This document shows positions 40,801 through 54,108 of a stretch of 64,000 bases of DNA, one piece after another; the first letter of the stretch is position 1, and every line of letters begins with the position of its first letter. Location of the stretch: NCBI RefSeq assembly GCF_037152535.1, contig NZ_JBBCMA010000004.1:124001-188000 (forward strand), given 5' to 3'. The notes beneath the pieces were generated by a model. That model was not told where the DNA came from. It saw only the letters and a list, made by a program, of their open reading frames with translations, and searched no databases. The position numbers and the translations under genes were made by a program. The stretch is from Leclercia sp. AS011 (GTDB lineage Bacteria > Pseudomonadota > Gammaproteobacteria > Enterobacterales > Enterobacteriaceae).

Positions 40801-41799
40801 TTACGCGGTAACTTCGGCGTTCAGGCCATCCGCCGGGAACACCACCCCCGTCTGACGACGGATCTCGGTCTGCAGCTTCGCCGTGGTACGGCTCACCGCC
40901 AGGCCCGGATGGTTCACTTCCTGGGATTCGACCAGACGCGCAAACACCTCTGCCTCATACAGCATAGTGTTGATATGCTGAGGCTGCGTCAGCTCCTGCG
41001 CCTTGCCGCCGCGCGGCACGAAGCTCAGCTTCTGGCACTCGGAGATCTTCTCGATAACCAGCGCGCCGTTCTCGCCCTGGATCTCGCTCGGCAGCACCGA
41101 GTCGCTCACCTTGGAGTGTTGCAGCGTGACGCTGAAATCGCCGTAGTCCAGCACCACCAGGCCGTGAGCATCGACACCGCTCTCCAGCAGGCTGGCGGTC
41201 GCCTGCACCCGGTGCGGCTCGCCCCACAGCGCCACCGCGGAGGCCAGACAGTAGAAGCCGATATCCATAATCGAGCCGTTGGAGAACGCCGGATTAAAGG
41301 TGTTCGGATTCTCGCCGTCGAGGTAGCGCTGATAGCGCGACGAATACTGGCAGTAGTTAATAAAGGCTTTACGCACTTTGCCGATTTTCGGCAGGGACTG
41401 CTGCAGCAGCAGGAAATTCGGCAGGCTGGCGGTTTTGAAGGCTTCGAACAGCACTACCTGATTTTCCCGCGCAAGCTGAATGGCCGCCTCGACTTCGTCA
41501 ATATTGGAGGCCAGCGGCTTCTCGCAGATCACATGTTTTTTGTGGCTGAGGAACAGCGACGTCTGCGGGAAATGCAGCGAATTCGGGCTGGCAATATAGA
41601 CCGCATCAATGGCATCGCTTTGCGCCATCGCCTCCAGGGAGGTAAACAGATGCTCGACGAGATAGTCGTTAGCAAAGGCCTGAGCCTGTTCAAGGCTGCG
41701 GGAATAGACTGCGGTGAGTTTATATTTGCCGGTCTCATGGGCGGCATCGACGAACTGGCGCGTGATCCAGTTCGTCCCAATGACTGCGAAACGTATCAT
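40801..41799 (-). CDS. ygjR: Gfo/Idh/MocA-family oxidoreductase YgjR
   Basis: A 332-aa NAD(P)-dependent oxidoreductase. The N-terminal Rossmann domain begins IRFAVIGTNWITRQFVDAA and the family lysine is in HVICEKPLASN. The C-terminal sheet domain follows. E. coli YgjR is 334 aa. Substrate is unknown, probably a sugar or cyclitol derivative. Confidence 0.92.
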   Translation of the reverse strand: MIRFAVIGTNWITRQFVDAAHETGKYKLTAVYSRSLEQAQAFANDYLVEHLFTSLEAMAQSDAIDAVYIASPNSLHFPQTSLFLSHKKHVICEKPLASNIDEVEAAIQLARENQVVLFEAFKTASLPNFLLLQQSLPKIGKVRKAFINYCQYSSRYQRYLDGENPNTFNPAFSNGSIMDIGFYCLASAVALWGEPHRVQATASLLESGVDAHGLVVLDYGDFSVTLQHSKVSDSVLPSEIQGENGALVIEKISECQKLSFVPRGGKAQELTQPQHINTMLYEAEVFARLVESQEVNHPGLAVSRTTAKLQTEIRRQTGVVFPADGLNAEVTA

Positions 41800-41869
41800 A
41801 AACGTTTACGTACTCCGTAGCGGGGAACCTTTAGCCACTGTAGCACGGGATTATTGCAAAACCAGTGCG

Positions 41870-42373
41870 CTATTCCGCATTACCATTTAACGATAAATGC
41901 GTAAGCCATAGCCGGGTATCAAACTCCAGCTGGTGGTACTGCGGCTCCATGTGGCAGCACAGGGAGTAGAAGGCTTTGTCGTGCTCTTTCTCTTTCAGGT
42001 GCGCCAGCTCATGCACCACGATCATCCGCAGAAACGCTTCCGGCGCGTTGCGGAACACGGTCGCCACGCGGATTTCGGCTTTGGCTTTCAGCTTGCCGCC
42101 CTGCACGCGGGAGATGGCGGTGTGCAGACCCAGGGCGTTTTTCAGCACGTGGATCTTGTTGTCGTACATCACCTTATTGATCGGTGGCGCGCTCTTCAGA
42201 TACCGGCTTTTCAGATCCTGGGTATACTGCCAGAGGGCTTTATCGGTGGCGAAATCGTGGGTCCCCGGATAGCGTTTTTCCAGCACCGCCCCCAGCTTCT
42301 GCTCGGCAATCAGGCTGCGAACCTGAGAAAGTAAATGCTCCGGGTAGCCCTGGAGATAAATCAGCTGGTTCAT
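41870..42373 (-). CDS. ygjP: HExxH metal-dependent protein YgjP
   Basis: A 167-aa YgjP-like metallohydrolase. The zinc motif HELAH occurs in IVVHELAHLKEKEHDKAFY with the downstream glutamate of HMEPQYHQLE. The family is labelled as M48-like metallopeptidase, and E. coli YgjP has been reported to be a UTP pyrophosphatase. The ATG at 42373 is preferred over a TTG three bases upstream. The E. coli neighbour ygjQ is not present between this gene and ygjR. Confidence 0.92.
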   Translation of the reverse strand: MNQLIYLQGYPEHLLSQVRSLIAEQKLGAVLEKRYPGTHDFATDKALWQYTQDLKSRYLKSAPPINKVMYDNKIHVLKNALGLHTAISRVQGGKLKAKAEIRVATVFRNAPEAFLRMIVVHELAHLKEKEHDKAFYSLCCHMEPQYHQLEFDTRLWLTHLSLNGNAE

Positions 42374-42458
42374 CAAAACCCCAAAATAATTTGAAAACGG
42401 GTATACTCACGCACCCTTTTCAGGGATAACGCCGAAATTTTACCACTCAGGAGGGCCG

Positions 42459-43595
42459 ATGAGCCACTTAGACAACGGTTTCCGTTCACTCGACTTAAAA
42501 CGTTTCCCGGAAACGGACGACGTTAACCCGCTTCAGGCGTGGGAAGCGGCGGATGAATATCTGCTGCAACAGTTGGATGGAACAGAAATTAGCGGCCCGG
42601 TTCTGATCCTGAATGATGCTTTCGGCGCATTGGGTTGTGCGCTGGTGGAACATACACCTTACAGCATCGGCGACTCCTATTTAAGCGAGCTGGCGACGCG
42701 TGAAAACCTGCGCCACAACGAGCTGGATGAAGGCAGCGTCAAGTTCCTCGACAGCACCGCGGAGTATCCGCAGGCGCCGGGCGTGGTGCTGATCAAGATC
42801 CCGAAAACGATGGCCTTGCTGGAGCAGCAGCTGCGCGCGCTGCGTAAAGTTGTGACGCCAGAGACGCGCATTATCGCCGGTGCCAAAGCCCGTGATATCC
42901 ACACGTCGACGCTGGAGCTGTTCGAGAAAGTGCTCGGCCCAACCACCACCACCCTGGCGTGGAAAAAAGCGCGCCTGATCAACTGTACTTTCACCGCACC
43001 GGCGCTGGCCGACGCGCCAGAGACCCTGAGCTGGAAGCTGGAAGGCACCGACTGGACCATCCATAACCACGCCAACGTCTTTTCACGTACCGGGCTGGAT
43101 ATCGGGGCGCGTTTCTTTATTGAACATCTGCCGGAGAATCTGGAAGGCGAAATCGTCGATCTCGGCTGCGGTAACGGGGTGATTGGCCTGACGCTGCTGG
43201 CGAAGAACCCGGAGGCCAGCGTGGTCTTCAGCGATGAATCGCCGATGGCGGTGGCGTCCAGCCGTCTGAACGTGGAAACCAACATGCCGGAAGCGCTGGA
43301 TCGCTGCGAGTTTATGATCAACAACGCGCTGTCGGGCGTAGAGCCGTTCCGCTTTAACGCGGTGCTGTGCAACCCGCCGTTCCACCAGAAGCATGCCCTG
43401 ACGGATAACGTCGCCTGGGAGATGTTCCACCACGCCCGCCGCTGCCTGAAGATCAACGGCGAGCTGTACATTGTGGCCAACCGCCACCTGGACTACTTCC
43501 ACAAGCTGAAGAAGATTTTTGGCAACTGCACCACGGTTGCGACCAACAACAAGTTCGTGGTGTTGAAAGCGGTTAAGCTGGGTCGCCGTCGGTAA
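42459..43595 (+). CDS. rlmG: 23S rRNA m2G1835 methyltransferase RlmG
   Basis: A 378-aa SAM-dependent methyltransferase with a catalytically inactive N-terminal methyltransferase-like half and an active C-terminal half. The SAM motif is [15 protein letters not shown] and the N-methyl catalytic motif is CNPPFHQ. It methylates N2 of G1835 on naked 23S rRNA. Divergent from ygjP with an 85-bp spacer, length equal to E. coli. Confidence 0.97.
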   Translation: MSHLDNGFRSLDLKRFPETDDVNPLQAWEAADEYLLQQLDGTEISGPVLILNDAFGALGCALVEHTPYSIGDSYLSELATRENLRHNELDEGSVKFLDSTAEYPQAPGVVLIKIPKTMALLEQQLRALRKVVTPETRIIAGAKARDIHTSTLELFEKVLGPTTTTLAWKKARLINCTFTAPALADAPETLSWKLEGTDWTIHNHANVFSRTGLDIGARFFIEHLPENLEGEIVDLGCGNGVIGLTLLAKNPEASVVFSDESPMAVASSRLNVETNMPEALDRCEFMINNALSGVEPFRFNAVLCNPPFHQKHALTDNVAWEMFHHARRCLKINGELYIVANRHLDYFHKLKKIFGNCTTVATNNKFVVLKAVKLGRRR

Positions 43596-43603
43596 GATTG
43601 TTA

Positions 43604-43730
43604 TGCCCGGTGGCGCTGCGCTTACCGGGCCTACAATGGCCTCAGACCCGTAGGCCGGGCAAGCGCAGCGCCGCCCGGCAATGTCCTCGGACCCGTAGGC
43701 CGGTGCAAGCGCAGCGCCGCCCGGCAATGT
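43604..43730. repeat. Triple REP with 45-bp tandem copy before fadH stop
   Basis: Three REP hairpins lie between convergent rlmG and fadH. The last two sit in near-identical 45/46-bp units starting GACCCGTAGGCCGG at 43645 and 43690, each ending CAATGTCCT; they differ by a one-base insertion and little else, indicating recent duplication. The second unit runs into the fadH stop codon. Confidence 0.85.
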
Positions 43731-43731
43731 C

Positions 43732-45795
<2,064 letters not shown>

Positions 45796-45874
45796 TTACT
45801 AATTTAGCCAGCGGCAGGAGAAAGGTAAAAAAAGGATCGAATGAATGTGATGAGATTCAAAAAGTGTGGGCAGT

Positions 45875-45911
45875 TGTAGGCCGGATAAGCGTAGCCCCAT
45901 CCGGCGTTTTT
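45875..45911. repeat. REP element at the lsrK 3' end
   Basis: TAGGCCGGATAAGCGTAGCC and CCATCCGGCG form one REP hairpin flanked by a run of eight T on the + strand, immediately downstream of the lsrK stop codon. Confidence 0.8.
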
Positions 45912-45912
45912 T

Positions 45913-47493
45913 TTACGGTGCCACAGTCCGCACCAGCCCCGGCGCCTGCCACATCGATGTCGTCAGTCCGCTGTCCACCAGCCCCAGCTGGTCGGCGTAC
46001 ACCGCCTGCCATTTCTGCATCATGCCGTCGTACAGCTCCCGGTGCGCCGGGTTTGGCGTGAACTCCCGGCTCCACTTCACCAGTTGCTCCCCCGTGGCGG
46101 CCATATCGCCATACAGCCCGGCCCCGGTCCCGGCGGCAATGGCGCACCCCAGCGCGGTGGCCTCTTTCACCTCCGGCACCCGCACCGGCAGGCCGGTGAC
46201 GTCGCTTAAGATCTGGCTCCACAGCGCCCCTTTCGCGCCGCCGCCGGCAAACACCAGGCCGTCAAAAGTGACGCCGGAGAACTGGGATATCTGCGCCAGG
46301 TTGCAGGCGGAGACAATCGCTGCGTTCTCCTCCAGGGCGCGGAACAGGGTGGCTTTGTTGCACTTCTCCGGGTCGATGGAGAGGTTAATAAACGACGGTG
46401 CGGCGTGGTACCACTGCTTAAAGTGCATGGCGTCGGAGAAGATCGGCATTACCCCGTGCGAACCGGCGGGCACCCGGCTGGCCATCTCCTCCATCAGGGC
46501 GTAGGTGTCCATGCCCATCCGCTCGGCAATCAGCTTCTCTTCGGCGCAGAAGGCGTCGCGGAACCAGCGCATGGTCAGCCCGGTGAAGAAGCTGATCGAC
46601 TCCGCCTGGGCCATGCCGGGGATCACGTGCGGGTTCACGCGGATGTTCATCTGCGGATCGGTACGGACCTGCGGCAGGTTAACCACCTGCTGCCAGAAGG
46701 TGCCGCCCAGCACCGCGGTCTGTCCGGCGCGCACCACCCCCAGCCCCAGACAGCCGAGCTGCACGTCGCCGCCGCCCATCACCACCGGGGTGCCTTCGCG
46801 CAGGCCGCTCTGCTGCGCGGCCTCTTTGGTGATAGCGCCCAGCAGGGTGCCGGTCTCTTTCACCGGGGAGAGGATATCGGCGCGCAGGCCGGCCATGTCG
46901 AGCAGTGCCGGCCGCCAGTCGCGGGAGAAGAGATCCAGCATGCCGGTGGTGCCCGCGTTGGAAGGATCAACCGCCAGCTCGCCGGAGAGCTTCGCCGCCA
47001 GCCAGTCGCTGATCATGGTGATGGTGGCCGCCTTGCGGTAGATATCCGGGCGATGATGCGCCAGCCACAGCAGGCGCGGCATGGCGCTCAGGGCCAGAGT
47101 CTGGCCTGAGACGTCATACACTTCGGATTCAAAACGGAAGTCGTGGATCTCTTTCAGCTCCGCCACCTCGCGGCTGGCGCGGGCGTCGACGTTGGCGCAG
47201 GCCCAGATGGCGTCGCCGTTGCGGTCATACAGCACTATCCCTTCACGCATGGAGCAGCAGGCGACGGACTGGATATCCGCCGCGCGCAGGTGCGCCCGCT
47301 CCAGCGCCTGGTGAATACACTGGCAGGCCAGCCGCCAGTTGGTGTCGAGATCGAACTCCATCGAGCCGGGGACGTTCTCGACGCTCAGGTGTTTCCACTC
47401 CGCCTGGCCGACGGCGACCTGATTGCCCTGCAAATCGAAAATCACGGCGCGAACGCTGCCTGTCCCTGCATCTAACGCTAAAAGGTAACTCAT
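45913..47493 (-). CDS. lsrK: Autoinducer-2 kinase LsrK
   Basis: A 526-aa FGGY-family kinase that phosphorylates AI-2 (open DPD form) in the cytoplasm, producing the inducer of the lsr operon. The N-terminal [20 protein letters not shown] carries the phosphate-1 loop, and [20 protein letters not shown] is the second nucleotide motif. It lies 32 bp downstream of lsrR in the same direction. E. coli LsrK is 530 aa. Confidence 0.95.
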   Translation of the reverse strand: MSYLLALDAGTGSVRAVIFDLQGNQVAVGQAEWKHLSVENVPGSMEFDLDTNWRLACQCIHQALERAHLRAADIQSVACCSMREGIVLYDRNGDAIWACANVDARASREVAELKEIHDFRFESEVYDVSGQTLALSAMPRLLWLAHHRPDIYRKAATITMISDWLAAKLSGELAVDPSNAGTTGMLDLFSRDWRPALLDMAGLRADILSPVKETGTLLGAITKEAAQQSGLREGTPVVMGGGDVQLGCLGLGVVRAGQTAVLGGTFWQQVVNLPQVRTDPQMNIRVNPHVIPGMAQAESISFFTGLTMRWFRDAFCAEEKLIAERMGMDTYALMEEMASRVPAGSHGVMPIFSDAMHFKQWYHAAPSFINLSIDPEKCNKATLFRALEENAAIVSACNLAQISQFSGVTFDGLVFAGGGAKGALWSQILSDVTGLPVRVPEVKEATALGCAIAAGTGAGLYGDMAATGEQLVKWSREFTPNPAHRELYDGMMQKWQAVYADQLGLVDSGLTTSMWQAPGLVRTVAP

Positions 47494-47525
47494 GAGCTTG
47501 CCTCGTGTCAGGCGCAGGGCTGCTC

Positions 47526-48497
47526 TTATCCGGCCAGAGCCAGCACCGCGCGGGCTGTCGTCTCTTCCGTCACCAGGCCATTGATACGGCGACCGTTCAG
47601 TGCGGCATAAATCGCATCGGCTTTCTCTTCTCCTCCGGCGACGCCGACGATAACCGGCAGCTGCGCCAGTTCATCGAGGGTGACGCCGAGTAATTCCCGG
47701 TGGATCTCCAGCTCCTCTACCCGCTCCCCGGCGGCATTGAGGAAATACCCCAGGATGTCGCCCACCGCTCCTTTGCGGGCAAACATCAGCTGCTCGCCTT
47801 CGCTGATATAGCCGGAGCGCAGGATGGTAGCGTCCCGGCGCTGGTTCACCGAACCAATCCCCACCACCGCCACATCGGCGGCGGTGGCAGCGAGGATCAC
47901 ATCCCGCACGCTGGATTCCCGTTTTAAGATCCCGGCCACTTCCGCGGATGAGACCCGCAGCGGGGCGGGGATCATGCTGATGCTACAGGCGGCATCCAGC
48001 TGGCCGATGCCGGTCATGTAGGGCCCGACGCCGCCGGAGAGGGTCACCAGCCGCACCTGCTGGGAGCTGATAAAGCCGCTCAGATGCTGAATGCAGCTCA
48101 TGGTGGTTTCACCAAAGCCCACCGCCAGCAGCTGGCCGGGCTCCAGCACGCCCATTAACGACTGCGCGGCACCAATCCCTAACCGCACGCTCATCGGCGG
48201 GGTGTTGAGGGCCGGCAGCACGCGGGCCAGCTTCAGGCCGAAGCGCTGTTGCAGCTCGGTCTCCAGCGCCAGACAGCCCTCGTAGCGGGAGTTGATCTGC
48301 ACCCGGATCACCCCGGACTGCCGACCCTTCTCCAGCAGCCGCGAAATCTTGAGCCGCGGTAATCCCAGCCGCTCGCCAATATCGTTCTGCGTCAGGCCGT
48401 CGTGGTAGTAGCACCAGGCCACGCGCGCCACCAGTTCCTCTTCCGTCAGCGCCAGTCCGGCAAATCGTCCCTCTTCGGCAACGCGTTTCTCAGCCAT
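47526..48497 (-). CDS. lsrR: AI-2 operon repressor LsrR (SorC/DeoR type)
   Basis: A SorC-family regulator of 323 aa when started at the ATG at 48497 ([10 protein letters not shown]). The helix-turn-helix is [20 protein letters not shown], and the sugar-phosphate-binding domain contains [20 protein letters not shown]. Phospho-AI-2 relieves its repression. The open frame extends far upstream into the control region, but that part is not protein-like. Divergent from lsrACDBFG. Confidence 0.93.
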   Translation of the reverse strand: MAEKRVAEEGRFAGLALTEEELVARVAWCYYHDGLTQNDIGERLGLPRLKISRLLEKGRQSGVIRVQINSRYEGCLALETELQQRFGLKLARVLPALNTPPMSVRLGIGAAQSLMGVLEPGQLLAVGFGETTMSCIQHLSGFISSQQVRLVTLSGGVGPYMTGIGQLDAACSISMIPAPLRVSSAEVAGILKRESSVRDVILAATAADVAVVGIGSVNQRRDATILRSGYISEGEQLMFARKGAVGDILGYFLNAAGERVEELEIHRELLGVTLDELAQLPVIVGVAGGEEKADAIYAALNGRRINGLVTEETTARAVLALAG

Positions 48498-48498
48498 A

Positions 48499-48697
48499 TT
48501 TGAACTCTTATAAAAATTTAGATCATATGTTCGCCCTGCCGCAGGTTGAATCTGTGAGCCACACGGCAAAACGGATATTCCGGAATGTTTCTGCATTATC
48601 GGGATCATATCCATCAAACTGTGATCCCTGCACGGTTGTAAATATAGTTCACCGTCTACGCTTTTGAACATTATTAATTTCAAAAATCATTTGTTCA
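48499..48697. promoter_or_regulatory. Paired LsrR operators in the lsrR/lsrA control region
   Basis: Two sites share one layout: TTTGAAC, 23 bp, GTTC. Site 1 runs 48499-48532 next to lsrR, site 2 runs 48663-48696 next to lsrA. Both end ATCAT(A/T)TGTTC. They lie 164 bp apart, and the space between contains CRP-like TGTGA halves at 48554 and 48620. LsrR binding is inferred from position and shared structure. Confidence 0.7.
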
Positions 48698-48711
48698 ATG
48701 GCGGAGCGATA

Positions 48712-50199
48712 ATGACAGCACTTATCGAGGCGCGCGGGATCCAGAAGCAGTTTTCCGGCGTTCCTGTACTGAAAAACATTGATTTCACTCTGCTTGCGGG
48801 ACAGGTGCACGCCCTGATGGGCGGCAATGGCGCGGGGAAATCCACCCTGATGAAGATTGTCGCCGGGGTTGAAACGGCCGACAGCGGTGAACTTTCTATC
48901 GCCGGGCAGCCTTTTGCTCGCCTGAAACCGGGCCAGGCGCATCAGCTCGGCATCTATCTGGTGCCCCAGGAGCCGATGCTGTTTCCGAATCTCAGCGTGC
49001 GGGAAAACATCCTCTTTCGTCTGCCGCGCGGGCAGGGCACCGCTCAGCGCCTTGCCGATAAGCTGGAGCAGCTCCAGTGCCAGCTCAATTTAGAGGCCGC
49101 CGCCAGCACCCTGGAAGTGGCGGATCAGCAGATGGTGGAGATCCTGCGCGGGCTGATGCGCGAGGCCAGGATCCTGATCCTCGATGAACCCACCGCCTCG
49201 CTGACGCCCGGAGAAACCGAACGCCTGTTCCGCCAGATCCGCGCCTTACAGGCCACGGGCGTCGGCATCGTTTTTATCTCCCACAAGCTGCCCGAAATTC
49301 GCCAGCTCGCCAGCCACGTCTCGGTGATGCGCGACGGGGCAATCGTCCTCAGTGGCGAAACCGCACAGTTTGATGACAATGCCCTGATTGCCGCCATGAC
49401 CCCGGTCAGCCGCGACCAGGCGCTGAGCGACACGCAAAAGCTGTGGCTGGCCCTGCCGGGCAATCGCCGCACCCAGGCCCAGGATTTTCCGGTGCTGCGG
49501 GTGGAGACGCTGACCGGAGAGGGGTTTATCGATCTGAGCCTCGAGATCTACGCCGGGGAGATCGTCGGCCTGGCCGGGCTGGTGGGATCCGGACGCACCG
49601 AATTTGCCGAAACGCTGTACGGCCTGCGCCCACCGCGCGGCGGCAGGATCTGGCTCGAAAACCAGCAGATCGACAATGATCCGGTCAGCGCCCGGCTGGA
49701 GAAAGGGCTGGTCTATCTTCCGGAGGACAGGCAGGTGTCGGGCCTGTTCCTCGACGCGCCGGTCCGCTGGAACACCGTTGCTCTTAACGAACCCTCGCTC
49801 TGGCAGCAGCGCAAGCGCGAGGCGGCGGTGGTGGAGCGCTATCACCGGGCGCTGGGGATCAAACTCAATAGTGCCGATCAGACCGTGCGCACCCTGTCGG
49901 GGGGCAATCAGCAGAAGGTGCTGCTGGCCCGCTGCCTGGAAGCCAATCCGCTGCTGCTGATCGTCGATGAACCGACCCGCGGGGTGGACGTCTCGGCTCG
50001 CGCCGACATTTATCAGCTGATCAAAAGCGTGGCGGCGCAAAACGTGGCGGTGCTGATGATCTCCAGCGACATGGACGAGTTCCCGGGTCTGGCGGATCGG
50101 GTGCTGGTGATGCATCAGGGGGTACTCAGCGGAGAACTGCCGCGCCACGCCGTCAGTCTTGACCGCATGATGGCCCTGGCCTTCGGAGGACAGGCATGA
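48712..50199 (+). CDS. lsrA: AI-2 ABC importer ATPase LsrA
   Basis: A 495-aa fused double ATPase of sugar-type ABC importers. Each half has a Walker A ([28 protein letters not shown]) and signature region, with Walker [13 protein letters not shown] and [12 protein letters not shown]. The ATG at 48712 has GGAG upstream; an in-frame start 48 bp earlier lies within the operator region. First gene of lsrACDBFG, overlapping lsrC by 4 bp. Confidence 0.94.
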   Translation: MTALIEARGIQKQFSGVPVLKNIDFTLLAGQVHALMGGNGAGKSTLMKIVAGVETADSGELSIAGQPFARLKPGQAHQLGIYLVPQEPMLFPNLSVRENILFRLPRGQGTAQRLADKLEQLQCQLNLEAAASTLEVADQQMVEILRGLMREARILILDEPTASLTPGETERLFRQIRALQATGVGIVFISHKLPEIRQLASHVSVMRDGAIVLSGETAQFDDNALIAAMTPVSRDQALSDTQKLWLALPGNRRTQAQDFPVLRVETLTGEGFIDLSLEIYAGEIVGLAGLVGSGRTEFAETLYGLRPPRGGRIWLENQQIDNDPVSARLEKGLVYLPEDRQVSGLFLDAPVRWNTVALNEPSLWQQRKREAAVVERYHRALGIKLNSADQTVRTLSGGNQQKVLLARCLEANPLLLIVDEPTRGVDVSARADIYQLIKSVAAQNVAVLMISSDMDEFPGLADRVLVMHQGVLSGELPRHAVSLDRMMALAFGGQA

Positions 50200-51227
50200 A
50201 AACACTGCTCAAAAACCGCGAACTCAGCGCCCTGCTGGCGATCCTCGCCCTGTTTGTGGTGCTGGTGGCGCTCAACCCGGCCTACCTCAGTTTGCAGACC
50301 CTGGGGATGATCTTTGCCAGTTCACAGATCCTGATCCTGCTGGCGCTCGGGGCGGGGCTGGTGATGCTGACCCGCAACATCGACGTGTCGGTCGGCTCGA
50401 TTGTCGGGCTGTGTGCCATCGCCGTGGGGGTGTCCCTGAACAACGGTTACGGCCTGCCGGTGGCGATCCTGTTTGCGCTGGCGATCGGCGCGCTGGCGGG
50501 GGCCTTCAACGGCCTGCTGGTGGTGGGGCTGCGCATTCCGGCGATTGTCGCCACCCTCGGCACGCTGGGCCTGTATCGCGGCGCGATGCTGCTCTGGACC
50601 GACGGGAAGTGGATTGAAGGTCTGCCGGTAAGCCTGAAATCGCTCTCGGAACCGCTGGCGCTCGGGGTGTCGCCGCTGGGGATAGTGGTGCTGGTGATTG
50701 CCGCCCTCGGGGCCTGGATCCTGTCGCGCACCGCCTTTGGCCGGGATTTTTACGCCGTCGGGGATAACCTCGCCGCCGCCCGCCAGCTGGGGGTCGCGGT
50801 GAACCGCACCCGGATGGCGGCCTTTACCCTTAACGGCGTACTGGCGGCCTGCGCCGGGATCGTCTTTGCCGCGCAGATTGGCTTTGTGCCGAACCAGACC
50901 GGCAGCGGGCTGGAGATGAAAGCCATCGCCGCCTGCGTGCTGGGGGGCATCTCCCTGCTCGGCGGCACCGGGACCTTAATCGGCGCGCTGCTGGGGGCCT
51001 TCTTCCTGACCCAGATCGACACCGTGCTGGTGCTGTTCCGCCTCCCGGCCTGGTGGAACGACTTTATCGCTGGCCTGGTGTTATTGGGCGTGCTGGTGCT
51101 CGACGGACGGCTGCGCCAGGCGCTGGCGCGACATCAGCGGGCGCTGAAGTACAGCCGTTTCCAGCCAGGCAATAAAGGGGGGAAGCACGTCACCCCGTTT
51201 CGCAAACGCAACAAAGAGGTGGCGTAA
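50196..51227 (+). CDS. lsrC: AI-2 ABC importer permease LsrC
   Basis: A 343-aa membrane permease of the ribose/AI-2 type (BPD_transp_2) with about ten hydrophobic helices. The conserved loop [20 protein letters not shown] contacts the ATPase. It forms a channel with LsrD. The C-terminus is a basic tail ([14 protein letters not shown]). Overlaps lsrA by 4 bp and abuts lsrD. Confidence 0.95.
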   Translation: MKTLLKNRELSALLAILALFVVLVALNPAYLSLQTLGMIFASSQILILLALGAGLVMLTRNIDVSVGSIVGLCAIAVGVSLNNGYGLPVAILFALAIGALAGAFNGLLVVGLRIPAIVATLGTLGLYRGAMLLWTDGKWIEGLPVSLKSLSEPLALGVSPLGIVVLVIAALGAWILSRTAFGRDFYAVGDNLAAARQLGVAVNRTRMAAFTLNGVLAACAGIVFAAQIGFVPNQTGSGLEMKAIAACVLGGISLLGGTGTLIGALLGAFFLTQIDTVLVLFRLPAWWNDFIAGLVLLGVLVLDGRLRQALARHQRALKYSRFQPGNKGGKHVTPFRKRNKEVA

Positions 51228-52208
51228 ATGAAGCTTAACTGGGAGTGGATGCTGCTGCTGTTACTGGTGCTGGAGATCCTGCTGTTTGGCACCCTCAATC
51301 CACGGATGCTCGACATCAACATGCTGCTGTTCAGCACCAGCGATTTTATCTGCATCGGCATCGTGGCCCTGCCGCTGACGTTAGTGATCATCAGCGGCGG
51401 GATCGACATCTCGCTCGGCTCCACCATCGGCCTGTGCGCCATCGCCCTGGGAGTGATGATGCAGGCGGGGGTGCCGATGCTGGCGGCGGTCCCGCTCACC
51501 CTGCTGCTCGGGCTGCTGTGCGGCCTGCTCAACGCGGCGCTGATCCACTACACCGGCATCAGCCCGCTGGTGATCACCCTCGGCACGCTGTACCTGTACG
51601 GCGGCGGGGCGCTGCTGCTCTCGGGAATGGCCGGGGCCACCGGCTACGAAGGCATTGGCGGCTTCCCGGAGAGCTTTACCGCCTTCGCCAATCTGACGGT
51701 GCTCGGCCTGCCGATCCCGCTGGTGCTGTTCGCGTTTATCACCTTCTTCTTCTGGCTGATCGTCCACCGCGGGCGCTTTGGCCGCCACCTGTTCCTGATA
51801 GGGCAGAACCCGCGCGCGGCGCGCTATGCGGCGCTGTCGGTTAATGGTATGCCCTATGCCCTGTATGGCCTGGTAGGCGTGGCCTCGGCAATTGCCGCCC
51901 TGGTAATGGTCTCCTATTTCGGCTCGGCGCGTTCCGATTTAGGACGCGACCTGCTGATGCCCGCGCTTACCGCGGCGGTGCTCGGCGGGGCGAATATCTA
52001 TGGTGGTTCAGGTTCGGTACTGGGTACTGCACTGGCGGCATTGCTGGTGGGGTATCTGCAACAGGGGTTACAGATGGTTGGCATCCCCAATCAGGTGTCG
52101 AGCGCGCTGTCAGGGGCGCTGCTGGTTGTGGTGGTGATGGGGCGTTCGCTGAGCCTGCACCTTGAAGGGGTGCGGTCTCTTCTCACAAAAAATACCCGGA
52201 GCGTATGA
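51228..52208 (+). CDS. lsrD: AI-2 ABC importer permease LsrD
   Basis: A 326-aa second permease, paralogous to LsrC, with the loop [20 protein letters not shown] and the helix region [18 protein letters not shown]. It starts on the base following the lsrC stop. E. coli LsrD is 330 aa. Confidence 0.95.
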   Translation: MKLNWEWMLLLLLVLEILLFGTLNPRMLDINMLLFSTSDFICIGIVALPLTLVIISGGIDISLGSTIGLCAIALGVMMQAGVPMLAAVPLTLLLGLLCGLLNAALIHYTGISPLVITLGTLYLYGGGALLLSGMAGATGYEGIGGFPESFTAFANLTVLGLPIPLVLFAFITFFFWLIVHRGRFGRHLFLIGQNPRAARYAALSVNGMPYALYGLVGVASAIAALVMVSYFGSARSDLGRDLLMPALTAAVLGGANIYGGSGSVLGTALAALLVGYLQQGLQMVGIPNQVSSALSGALLVVVVMGRSLSLHLEGVRSLLTKNTRSV

Positions 52209-53209
52209 TGAAAATAAAACTGATGGTGCTGGCCGTGGCGTTAAGCGTGGCGACGGCGCAGGCGGCGGATCGCATCGCGTTTATCCCGAAACTGGTGGGG
52301 GTCGGCTTCTTTACCAGCGGCGGCAACGGCGCAAAAGAGGCCGGGAAAGCGCTGGGGGCGGACGTCACCTACGATGGCCCGACCGAGCCGAGCGTCTCCG
52401 GGCAGGTGCAGCTGATCAATAACTTCGTTAACCAGGGCTACAACGCCATTATCGTCTCGGCGGTGTCGCCGGATGGGCTCTGCCCGGCCCTGAAACGCGC
52501 CATGCAGCGCGGGGTAAAAGTACTCACCTGGGACTCCGACACCAAACCGGAGTGCCGCAGCATCTACATCAACCAGGGCACCCCGGAACAGCTCGGCGGC
52601 CTGCTGGTGGACATGGCCTCGAAGCAGGTCACCAAACCGGCCGCCAAAGTGGCCTTCTTCTACTCCAGCCCCACCGTCACCGATCAGAACCAGTGGGTGA
52701 AAGAGGCGAAAGCCAAAATCGCCAAAGATCATCCCCAGTGGCAGGTCGTTACCACCCAGTTTGGCTATAACGATGCCACCAAATCCCTGCAAACCGCCGA
52801 AGGGATCTTAAAAGCGTATCCGGATCTGGATGCGATCATCGCCCCGGACGCCAACGCCCTGCCAGCGGCAGCCCAGGCGGCGGAGAACCTGAAGCGGGAA
52901 GGGGTGGCGATTGTCGGCTTCAGCACGCCCAACGTGATGCGTCCGTACGTGGAGCGCGGCACGGTGAAAGCCTTCGGCCTGTGGGATGTGGTGCAACAGG
53001 GCAAAATTGCGGTCAATGTCGCCGATCGTTTGTTGAAAAAAGGCGATCTTAACGTCGGCGACAGCGTGGAGGTGAAGGATATCGGCACCCTGAAGGTCGA
53101 ACCGAACAGCGTGCAGGGCTATCAGTATGAAGCGAAAGGCAATGGCATCGTGCTGCTGCCGGAGCGGGTGGTGTTCACCAAAGAGAACATCAACAACTAC
53201 GACTTCTGA
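52208..53209 (+). CDS. lsrB: AI-2 periplasmic binding protein LsrB
   Basis: A 333-aa periplasmic binding protein that captures AI-2 (the R-THMF form) and delivers it to LsrACD; it can also present AI-2 to chemoreceptors. The signal peptide [19 protein letters not shown] precedes the mature start [17 protein letters not shown]. Ligand contacts known from Salmonella fall in the conserved [13 protein letters not shown] and [11 protein letters not shown]. The second ATG at 52208 is preferred because GGAG is better spaced to it than to 52205. Confidence 0.94.
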   Translation: MKIKLMVLAVALSVATAQAADRIAFIPKLVGVGFFTSGGNGAKEAGKALGADVTYDGPTEPSVSGQVQLINNFVNQGYNAIIVSAVSPDGLCPALKRAMQRGVKVLTWDSDTKPECRSIYINQGTPEQLGGLLVDMASKQVTKPAAKVAFFYSSPTVTDQNQWVKEAKAKIAKDHPQWQVVTTQFGYNDATKSLQTAEGILKAYPDLDAIIAPDANALPAAAQAAENLKREGVAIVGFSTPNVMRPYVERGTVKAFGLWDVVQQGKIAVNVADRLLKKGDLNVGDSVEVKDIGTLKVEPNSVQGYQYEAKGNGIVLLPERVVFTKENINNYDF

Positions 53210-53220
53210 CAGGGGGGAAC

Positions 53221-54108
53221 ATGGCTGATTTAGACGACATCAAAGAGGGTAAGAACTTTGGCCTCGACCGACCGCAGCAGAACGTGCCCTTCACCCTGAA
53301 GGGCTGCGGGGCGCTGGACTGGGGGATGCAGTCGCGGCTGGCGCGCATCTTCAACCCGGCCAGCAACCGCACGGTGATGCTGGCCTTCGATCATGGCTAC
53401 TTCCAGGGGCCGACCACCGGGCTGGAGCGCATCGATCTCTCCATTGCGCCGCTGTTCGCTGAAACCGACGTGCTGATGTGTACCCGAGGTATTCTCAGGA
53501 GCCAGGTGCCGCCCGCGACCAACAAACCGGTGGTGCTGCGCGCCTCCGGGGGCAACTCGATGCTGGGCGAGCTCTCCAACGAGTGCGTGGCGGTGGCGAT
53601 GGAGGATGCCCTGCGCCTGAATGTCTGCGCCGTGGCGGCGCAGGTCTATATCGGCAGTGAGTACGAGCATCAGTCGATCAATAACATCATCAAGCTGGTG
53701 GATGCGGGCAACCGCTACGGCATCCCGACCCTGGCGGTGACCGGGGTCGGCAAGGAGATGGCCCGGGATGCACGCTATTTCTCCCTCGCCAGCCGTATCG
53801 CCGCCGAGATGGGGGCGCAGTTCGTCAAAACCTATTTTGTGGAAGAGGGCTTCGAGAAAGTGACCGCCAGTTGCCCGGTACCGATTGTTATCGCCGGGGG
53901 CAAAAAGTTGCCGGAGCACGAGGCGCTGGAGATGTGCTTCCGCGCCATCGACCAGGGCGCGTCGGGTGTCGATATGGGGCGCAATATCTTCCAGTCTAGC
54001 GCGCCGCTGGCGATGCTGAAGGCGGTGAAGAAGGTGGTACACGAGAAGATGAGCGCCCGTGAGGCGTACCAGTTCTGGCAGGAGGAAAAACAAGGGGAAT
54101 CACAATGA
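53221..54108 (+). CDS. lsrF: 3-hydroxy-2,4-pentadione 5-phosphate thiolase LsrF
   Basis: A 295-aa DhnA/FbaB-class aldolase-fold protein that transfers an acetyl group from the phospho-AI-2 product to CoA. The catalytic lysine should be the one in [12 protein letters not shown], and the phosphate-binding segments are VIAGGKKL and [11 protein letters not shown]. It has a GGGGAAC ribosome binding site and overlaps lsrG by 4 bp. Confidence 0.95.
   Translation: MADLDDIKEGKNFGLDRPQQNVPFTLKGCGALDWGMQSRLARIFNPASNRTVMLAFDHGYFQGPTTGLERIDLSIAPLFAETDVLMCTRGILRSQVPPATNKPVVLRASGGNSMLGELSNECVAVAMEDALRLNVCAVAAQVYIGSEYEHQSINNIIKLVDAGNRYGIPTLAVTGVGKEMARDARYFSLASRIAAEMGAQFVKTYFVEEGFEKVTASCPVPIVIAGGKKLPEHEALEMCFRAIDQGASGVDMGRNIFQSSAPLAMLKAVKKVVHEKMSAREAYQFWQEEKQGESQ

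Noticed and set aside
48498..48683. N-terminal extension of lsrR to 385 aa
   Set aside because: It runs through the divergent control region with operator-like repeats and is not protein-like; the short form is close to known LsrR length.
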